The notes under the pieces were generated by a model. That model was given only the letters and a program-made list of their open reading frames with translations, did no database searches and was not told the origin of the DNA. A program made the translations under genes and the position numbers. A stretch of 22,043 nt of DNA from JAJTFW01 sp046160245 (GTDB lineage Bacteria; Bacteroidota; Bacteroidia; AKYH767-A; OLB10). Where the stretch lies: NCBI GenBank assembly GCA_046160245.1, contig JBJXGU010000349.1, forward strand, positions 1 through 22,043. The letters run 5' to 3'. Position 1 is the stretch's first letter. Each line of letters begins with the position of its first letter. Below are positions 17,149-22,043 of this stretch, piece by piece.

Positions 17149-17239
17149 ACTCAAAAAATTATTACTCACTATATAGAGGGAAACCTCAACGATACTGTTT
17201 CGGCCTCAACCTACGCAGTACAATTTATACTGACACACC

Positions 17240-17734
17240 ATGGAACTCGTAAAACCCGAATTCGGTCTCATCTTCTGGATGAGCATCTCCTTTCTGATTG
17301 TAGTGTTCTTAATGCGCAAGTTTGCATGGGGACCTATTCTTAGTTCATTGAAAGAACGTGAAACTTCTATCTCTGATGCATTAAATGCAGCGAAGAAAGC
17401 GAAGGAAGAAGTAGCGAACATGACTGCTGAGAATGAGCGCATCTTACAAGAAGCGCGCAATGAGCGTGATATTCTTTTACGTGAAGCTCGTGAAACAAAG
17501 GATCAGATCATCAACGAATCTCGTGCAAAAGCACAAGTAGAAGGCGACCGTTTAATCACGTTAGCGCGTGAAGCCATCACCAATGAAAAAATGGCGGCCA
17601 TCACGGATTTGAAAAATCAAGTGGCTTACTTATCGATTGAAATTGCAGAGAAAATGATTCGTCAAAAACTCAGCAACGACGAACAACAAAAAGCACTTGT
17701 TCAAGAAATGTTGAAAGACGTTAAGATGAATTAA
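17240..17734 (+). CDS. atpF: F0F1 ATP synthase subunit b
   Basis: Subunit b is the peripheral stalk that holds F1 against rotation. It has 164 residues: one membrane helix at about 8-26 (GLIFWMSISFLIVVFLMRKF), the conserved short link FAWGPILSSLKERE, then a long charged, alanine-rich coiled coil (about 38-145) ending in a region that binds the delta subunit. Length and N-terminus are typical for Bacteroidota. The ATG at 17240 is the only start that leaves the helix intact. It is separated from atpE by an unusually long 147-bp gap with hairpins, and from atpH by 72 bp. Confidence 0.96.
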   Translation: MELVKPEFGLIFWMSISFLIVVFLMRKFAWGPILSSLKERETSISDALNAAKKAKEEVANMTAENERILQEARNERDILLREARETKDQIINESRAKAQVEGDRLITLAREAITNEKMAAITDLKNQVAYLSIEIAEKMIRQKLSNDEQQKALVQEMLKDVKMN

Positions 17735-17806
17735 TGAATGACTTGTTTTGTTTTCTGTTGATGAAATCAAGAGAGAGAAAAGCAAGAAATCAGGAATAAA
17801 AATAAA

Positions 17807-18364
17807 ATGATAGAATCAAAAGTAGCCCGCCGTTATGCCAAGTCCCTCTTCGGATTGGCCCTCGAGCGTAATGTTGCCGAGGTGATCTATAAGGACATGG
17901 AATTGTTGCACGCAACCTGCGCAGCAAGCCATGAATTAGTGGCCTTGCTTCGAAATCCAATTGTTCAGAGTGATAAGAAGGCGGCTATCATTAAAGCTTT
18001 ATTTAGCACGAAAGTGAATGAACTTACCAATGCTTTCATGAACATTGTGATCGACAAAAACCGATCTAGTGATTTGAATGGTATTGCGGCAGCATACATC
18101 CAGTTCTATAAAGATTACAAAGGAATCGTTACGGCTCATATTGCTACACCTGTAGCTATGGATGCTACCCTGCGTGAAACGATTTTGAATTTGGTAAAGA
18201 AATCAAAAGGAGATAAAGTGGAGTTGATTGAAGAAGTAGATCCTTCCTTAATTGGTGGATTTGTGTTGACGGTAGGTGATGAACAACATGATACAAGCAT
18301 CAGTAGAAAGATTACCATGTTGAAGCGTGAGTACAACATCAACTTGTACGTAAAAGACTATTAA
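17807..18364 (+). CDS. atpH: F0F1 ATP synthase subunit delta
   Basis: Delta (OSCP) links the peripheral stalk to the top of the F1 hexamer. The 185-residue length is normal. The N-terminal helical domain begins ESKVARRYAKSLFGLALE. The C-terminal signature is clear: EEVDPSLIGGFVLTVGDEQH, followed by DTSISRKITMLKREYNINLY. The ATG at 17807 gives the standard N-terminus. An 83-bp gap with a short hairpin separates it from atpA. Confidence 0.96.
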   Translation: MIESKVARRYAKSLFGLALERNVAEVIYKDMELLHATCAASHELVALLRNPIVQSDKKAAIIKALFSTKVNELTNAFMNIVIDKNRSSDLNGIAAAYIQFYKDYKGIVTAHIATPVAMDATLRETILNLVKKSKGDKVELIEEVDPSLIGGFVLTVGDEQHDTSISRKITMLKREYNINLYVKDY

Positions 18365-18378
18365 AAATTAAAATAATC

Positions 18379-18404
18379 GAATGACTCTCTTTTGATGGTC
18401 ATTC
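18379..18404 (+). other. Short hairpin in the atpH-atpA gap
   Basis: GAATGAC (18379-18385) and GTCATTC (18398-18404) form a perfect 7-bp stem with a 12-nt loop. There is no T-run, so it is not a classical terminator. It could be an RNA processing or stability element, or chance. Confidence 0.35.
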
Positions 18405-18447
18405 TTCATTGAAATAATTTAACAAACATTAATAATAAAAAATTACA

Positions 18448-20028
18448 ATGGTAGACGTAAGACCCGACGAAGTTTCAGCGATACTCCGCCAACAATTGGC
18501 AGGTTTTAAAACCGTAGCTGAACTGGAAGAAGTTGGTACCGTACTTCAAGTAGGAGATGGTATTGCTCGTATTTACGGACTCACTAAGGTGCAATCCGGT
18601 GAGTTGATCGAGTTTGAAAACGGACTGAAAGGAATCGTTTTGAATTTGGAAGAAGATAATATTGGAGTGGTAACACTTGGATCTTCTAACTCGATTAAGG
18701 AAGGTGATATGGTAAAGCGTACTGGTAACATCGCATCTATTAACGTAGGTGAAGGAATGTTAGGTCGTGTTATCAATACACTTGGAACACCTATCGATGG
18801 TAAAGGTCCTATCAAAGGAGAACTTTTTGAAATGCCTTTGGAGCGTAAAGCACCAGGAGTAATTTTCCGTCAGCCTGTAACAGAACCATTGCAAACAGGG
18901 ATCAAAGCAATTGATGCTATGATTCCAATCGGACGTGGTCAGCGTGAGTTGATCATCGGCGATCGTCAAACTGGTAAAACAGCGGTGGCGTTGGATGCGA
19001 TCATCAACCAAAAAGAATTTTACGATAAAGGCGAGCCTGTATATTGTATTTATGTTGCGATAGGACAAAAAGGTTCTACCATCGCAAACGTTGTAAAAAC
19101 ATTAGAAGAGCGTGGCGCTATGCCATACACTGTGGTTGTTGCAGCAACAGCTTCTGATTCTGCGCCGATGCAATTCTACGCGCCAATGGCGGGTGCATCA
19201 GTAGGAGAATTTTTCCGTGATACAGGTCGTCCAGCATTGGTTGTTTATGATGATTTGTCAAAGCAAGCAGTTGCTTACCGTGAGGTATCTTTATTATTAC
19301 GTCGTCCTCCAGGTCGTGAGGCCTATCCAGGTGACGTATTCTATTTACACAGTCGTTTGTTAGAGCGTGCTGCGAAAGTGATTAAGTCGGACAGCATCGC
19401 TGCTCAGATGAATGATCTTCCCGAGTCGTTAAAGTCGAGAGTGAAAGGCGGTGGATCATTAACTGCACTTCCGATCATCGAAACACAAGCGGGTGACGTA
19501 TCGGCATACATTCCAACGAATGTAATTTCGATTACCGACGGACAAATATTCTTAGAAGCCAACTTATTCAACGCTGGAGTACGTCCTGCAATTAACGTAG
19601 GTATTTCGGTATCTCGTGTAGGAGGTAATGCACAGATTAAGTCGATGAAGAAAGTGGCAGGTACATTGAAATTAGATCAAGCACAATACCGCGAGTTAGA
19701 AGCATTCTCGAAGTTCGGTTCCGATTTAGATGCTGCTACAAAAGCAGTAATCGACAAAGGATCACGTAACGTAGAAATTTTAAAGCAAGGTCAATATTCT
19801 CCTTTCCGTGTAGAAGAGCAAGTTGCGATTATCTATTGCGGATCGAAAGGTCTTCTCCAAGCCGTGCCCGTTAGAAAGATCAGAGATTTCGAAGCCGACT
19901 TCTTAAACTTACTTCGCTCACAACATAAGAATGTGTTGGAGCAATTAGCGAAAGGTGTGATTAACGATGAGGTGACAGGAGAGTTGGAGCGAGTAGCGAA
20001 GGATTTAACGAAAAAGTATTCTGCATAA
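18448..20028 (+). CDS. atpA: F0F1 ATP synthase subunit alpha
   Basis: Alpha alternates with beta in the F1 hexamer and binds nucleotide without fast turnover. The 526-residue length is slightly above E. coli's 513. The N-terminal beta-barrel domain (about 28-95) is followed by the nucleotide-binding core with Walker A GDRQTGKT at 171-178 and Walker B LVVYDDLSKQ. The motif ISVSRVGGNAQIKSMK carries the conserved catalytic-site arginine. The ATG at 18448 gives the expected MVDVRPDEVSAILRQQL N-terminus. It is flanked by atpH and atpG as in the classic order; beta is not found after gamma. Confidence 0.98.
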   Translation: MVDVRPDEVSAILRQQLAGFKTVAELEEVGTVLQVGDGIARIYGLTKVQSGELIEFENGLKGIVLNLEEDNIGVVTLGSSNSIKEGDMVKRTGNIASINVGEGMLGRVINTLGTPIDGKGPIKGELFEMPLERKAPGVIFRQPVTEPLQTGIKAIDAMIPIGRGQRELIIGDRQTGKTAVALDAIINQKEFYDKGEPVYCIYVAIGQKGSTIANVVKTLEERGAMPYTVVVAATASDSAPMQFYAPMAGASVGEFFRDTGRPALVVYDDLSKQAVAYREVSLLLRRPPGREAYPGDVFYLHSRLLERAAKVIKSDSIAAQMNDLPESLKSRVKGGGSLTALPIIETQAGDVSAYIPTNVISITDGQIFLEANLFNAGVRPAINVGISVSRVGGNAQIKSMKKVAGTLKLDQAQYRELEAFSKFGSDLDAATKAVIDKGSRNVEILKQGQYSPFRVEEQVAIIYCGSKGLLQAVPVRKIRDFEADFLNLLRSQHKNVLEQLAKGVINDEVTGELERVAKDLTKKYSA

Positions 20029-20047
20029 GGATAATTCATAATTCTGA

Positions 20048-20065
20048 TCCCGATAGCTATCGGGA
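20048..20065. repeat. Perfect 18-bp palindrome between atpA and atpG (REP-like)
   Basis: TCCCGATAGCTATCGGGA is fully self-complementary and lies in the 67-bp atpA-atpG gap. Similar flanks (AATTCTGA at 20040-20047 and again at 20070-20077) surround it. From memory, this palindrome core is common between genes in Bacteroidota, so a dispersed REP-like unit is the likely reading; a regulatory dyad is the alternative. Confidence 0.6.
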
Positions 20066-20095
20066 CTTAATTCTGAATTCTTAATTGAAATCAAC

Positions 20096-20974
20096 ATGGC
20101 AAATTTAAAAGAGGTTCGAAACCGAATTGTTTCCGTAAATAGTACCCAGCAAATCACCAAAGCGATGAAGATGGTGAGTGCGGCAAAGTTACGTCGTGCG
20201 CAGAATGCCATTCAAGCGTTACGTCCTTATGCAAATAAGTTAGGTTCTATTTTAGCGAATCTTTCTTCATCGATGGAAGAAGGCGAGGGTGGAAATTTTG
20301 CTAAAGTTCGTCCGGTAGAGAAAGTACTTATTGTTGCAGTTTCTTCAAATCGTGGATTAGCAGGTGCGTTTAATACAAATATCATGCGTGCTATTAATTC
20401 GTTGTTGGCGAATGAGTACAATGCACAAATGAAAGCAGGTAATGTAAATATTTTGTGCATCGGAAAAAAGGCTTCTGATTTTTATTCAAAGAATCCAAAT
20501 GTGTATCTAGGAAATCATAATGAAATTTATGCGGATCTTACTTTTATAAATGCATCAAAGATTGCAGAAAGTATCATGAGTGATTTTGCTGCGGCAAAAT
20601 ATGATCGTGTTATTGTTGTTTACAATCAGTTTAAGAATGCAGCCGTTCAATATGTAATCAACGAGCAGTTGTTACCATTGATTCCTCCTCCTGTAACGGA
20701 AAATACAAAGAAGAACGATTATATTTATGAGCCATCGCAAGGAGAAATCGTTTTAGAATTGATTCCTAAATCGGTGAAGACACAATTGTTCAAAGCATTG
20801 TTAGATTCACACGCTTCCGAACACGGTGCACGTATGACCGCCATGAACAAAGCAACTGATAATGCAGGTGAGATGTTAAAAGAACTTCGCTTAACATACA
20901 ACAAAGCACGTCAAGCTTCCATCACCAACGAAATTTTAGAGATCGTTGCTGGAGCAGAAGCGTTGAACGGATAA
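20096..20974 (+). CDS. atpG: F0F1 ATP synthase subunit gamma
   Basis: Gamma is the central rotor shaft joining the c-ring to the alpha/beta hexamer. The 292-residue length is typical. The N-terminal helix is canonical (VRNRIVSVNSTQQITKAMKM, VSAAKLRRAQ), and the C-terminal helix carries EHGARMTAMNKATDNAGEML and LTYNKARQASITNEILEIVA. The central Rossmann-like domain contains the usual SSNRGLAGAFNTNI. It is the last gene of the cluster: a strong terminator begins 20 bases after the stop, so atpD and atpC must be elsewhere. Confidence 0.98.
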   Translation: MANLKEVRNRIVSVNSTQQITKAMKMVSAAKLRRAQNAIQALRPYANKLGSILANLSSSMEEGEGGNFAKVRPVEKVLIVAVSSNRGLAGAFNTNIMRAINSLLANEYNAQMKAGNVNILCIGKKASDFYSKNPNVYLGNHNEIYADLTFINASKIAESIMSDFAAAKYDRVIVVYNQFKNAAVQYVINEQLLPLIPPPVTENTKKNDYIYEPSQGEIVLELIPKSVKTQLFKALLDSHASEHGARMTAMNKATDNAGEMLKELRLTYNKARQASITNEILEIVAGAEALNG

Positions 20975-20993
20975 GAGAAATATAATTTAAAGG

Positions 20994-21028
20994 AAAAGCC
21001 GATTCTGAAAAGAGTCGGCTTTTTTTTT
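20994..21028 (+). terminator. Rho-independent terminator of the atp operon
   Basis: AAAAGCCGA (20994-21002) pairs with TCGGCTTTT (21015-21023). The stem continues through a T-G wobble and TCT/AGA to a GAAA tetraloop. A run of nine T (21020-21028) follows. This is a textbook intrinsic terminator, and the A-run on its left side might allow some action on the other strand. Confidence 0.93.
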
Positions 21029-21173
21029 GGCGTTTTTTTTTCTTTTCAACATGTTAATCATGTAAAGTTTTATTGGGTGAATGTCGTTTATTTGATGTCG
21101 AATTTTTCCAGTTTGGGCCTTCATCAAGGAAAAACGGAAGGAAATCTAGGAATTTTGCTATTTGGCCAAAATG

Positions 21174-21181
21174 TACTTTTG
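21174..21181 (+). promoter_or_regulatory. Candidate -7 promoter box for the Kelch-repeat gene
   Basis: TACTTTTG fits TAnnTTTG exactly, 38 bases before the ATG at 21220. TTTG at 21154-21157 could be the -33 box, though the 16-nt spacing is short. It lies after the atp terminator, so the gene has its own promoter. Confidence 0.45.
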
Positions 21182-21219
21182 CAGTTTATTATTTATCGTT
21201 ATATTGCAATCTGAAATCC

Positions 21220-22043
21220 ATGGGAATGAAAAAAATACTATTTGTAAGTGTTATCATTTTATTGATGAGTAGAGGTATTTTTTCTCAGGGGATTTGGACC
21301 CAAAAACCTTCCATTGGTCATTCAGATTATGTTGAGCGTACAATGGCTACCGGTTTTGAAATTAATGGTCAAGGATATATTGCCGGAGGAAATGGTGTAG
21401 GTCGCCAAAATTTCACCAATTCACTAAATGATGTGCATCGATTTACGCCTGCAGGAAATGCGTGGAATCGTGTTGCGGATTGTGGGGTAAGTGGAAGAAC
21501 CGGACCTGTCTCTTTTTCAGTGAATGGAAAAGGGTATGTGGGGATGGGCTATATTCAAACGAATAGCAGTACCAACGTCTACCTTAAAGATCTTTGGGAA
21601 TATAATCCACTAACCAATGTATGGACGCAGAAAGCGGATATGGGCTCTTCAGGACGCCATAGTCCTTTTTCTTTTGTGATTGGAAACTTCGGATTTGTTG
21701 GTTGTGGAAGTTCAAATAATGCTCCTTTGATACGATTTGATTTTTGGAGATATGATCCATCAACAAATACCTGGTTGCAAAAAGCTCAGTTGACAAGTAC
21801 ACAAGCTCGCTATGGAGCAGTTGGAATTAGTATTGGAGCCAAAGGATATGTAACATGTGGATATAAGAGTGCATTAAATGGTCCATCAAAGGATTTACTT
21901 GAATACGATACTACCGCGAATGTTTGGACCACTAAAGCTTCGCTTCCTGTTTCTGCTCCTGCTCGCATCTTCGCCAATGGGTTTACCTTAAACGGAAAAG
22001 GGTATGTGGTAGGAGGAAACGATAATGGTCCTAGCTTTTATTA
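21220..22043 (+). CDS. Secreted Kelch-repeat protein, 3' end outside the window
   Basis: The reading frame is open from the ATG at 21220 to the window edge (274 complete codons), with no stop seen. A second in-frame ATG at 21226 is an equally good start. The N-terminus MGMKKILFVSVIILLMSRG, then IFSQ, is a signal peptide. At least four Kelch-type repeats follow, each with a GY(V/I)xxG strand and a later W: GYIAGG..., GYVGMGY...LWEYNPLTNVWTQKADM, GFVGCG...FWRYDPSTNTWLQKAQL and GYVTCGY...LLEYDTTANVWTTKASL, with GYVVGGND beginning the next. It is a predicted beta-propeller, probably extracellular. In Bacteroidota such proteins often end in a T9SS sorting domain, but that part is not visible here. 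Ligand and function are unknown. Confidence 0.85.
   Translation, partial: MGMKKILFVSVIILLMSRGIFSQGIWTQKPSIGHSDYVERTMATGFEINGQGYIAGGNGVGRQNFTNSLNDVHRFTPAGNAWNRVADCGVSGRTGPVSFSVNGKGYVGMGYIQTNSSTNVYLKDLWEYNPLTNVWTQKADMGSSGRHSPFSFVIGNFGFVGCGSSNNAPLIRFDFWRYDPSTNTWLQKAQLTSTQARYGAVGISIGAKGYVTCGYKSALNGPSKDLLEYDTTANVWTTKASLPVSAPARIFANGFTLNGKGYVVGGNDNGPSFY

Noticed and set aside
1..22043. CRISPR array, tRNA or rRNA genes, integrase, defence cluster
   Set aside because: No regularly spaced repeats, no cloverleaf or rRNA-like sequence, and no nuclease, transposase or defence protein domain was seen in any credible frame.

Overview
The window comes from a member of the Bacteroidota. It carries sprA (the outer-membrane translocon of the type IX secretion system, T9SS), a T9SS type B cargo protein with a gliding-motility-type C-terminal domain, remnants of a T9SS type A sorting domain, the ruvA-sprA-gcvH-vanZ gene order typical of Flavobacteriia and relatives, an F-type ATP synthase operon ending at the gamma gene, and repeated matches to the Bacteroidota -7 promoter box TAnnTTTG. 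The DNA is AT-rich and recognisable Shine-Dalgarno sequences are scarce, which also fits. Class or family cannot be fixed from sequence reading alone.

Layout. Positions 30-1484 (minus) hold a secreted multidomain protein with PKD and CHU_C domains. The divergent promoter region that follows contains a 163-bp imperfect palindrome with 22-bp terminal inverted repeats (1558-1720), which looks like a MITE or large REP element. Positions 1751-10528 (plus) hold ruvA, sprA, gcvH and a VanZ-like membrane protein: Holliday-junction processing, T9SS secretion, glycine cleavage and an unknown membrane function. A well-formed promoter then drives a 1317-residue secreted protein (10666-14619) that joins a FG-GAP-type propeller, a vanadium haloperoxidase/PAP2 catalytic domain with all signature residues, a MopE-like metal-binding motif and a C-terminal beta domain, but no visible sorting signal. 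Positions 14620-15614 hold no intact gene: a hairpin-rich repeat region and a frameshifted minus-strand remnant of a T9SS cargo gene.

Positions 15615-20974 hold atpB-atpE-atpF-atpH-atpA-atpG, closed by a strong intrinsic terminator. The beta and epsilon genes (atpD, atpC) do not follow, in line with the split ATP synthase loci of this phylum. A terminator-like hairpin lies between atpE and atpF, and a perfect 18-bp palindrome lies between atpA and atpG. The window ends inside a Kelch-repeat secreted protein gene (21220 onward).

Most of the window is conserved housekeeping and secretion machinery. I found no clear new multigene system. The items most worth a second look are the haloperoxidase fusion, the palindromic element at 1558-1720, the decayed region upstream of atpB, and the intra-operon hairpins of the atp cluster.
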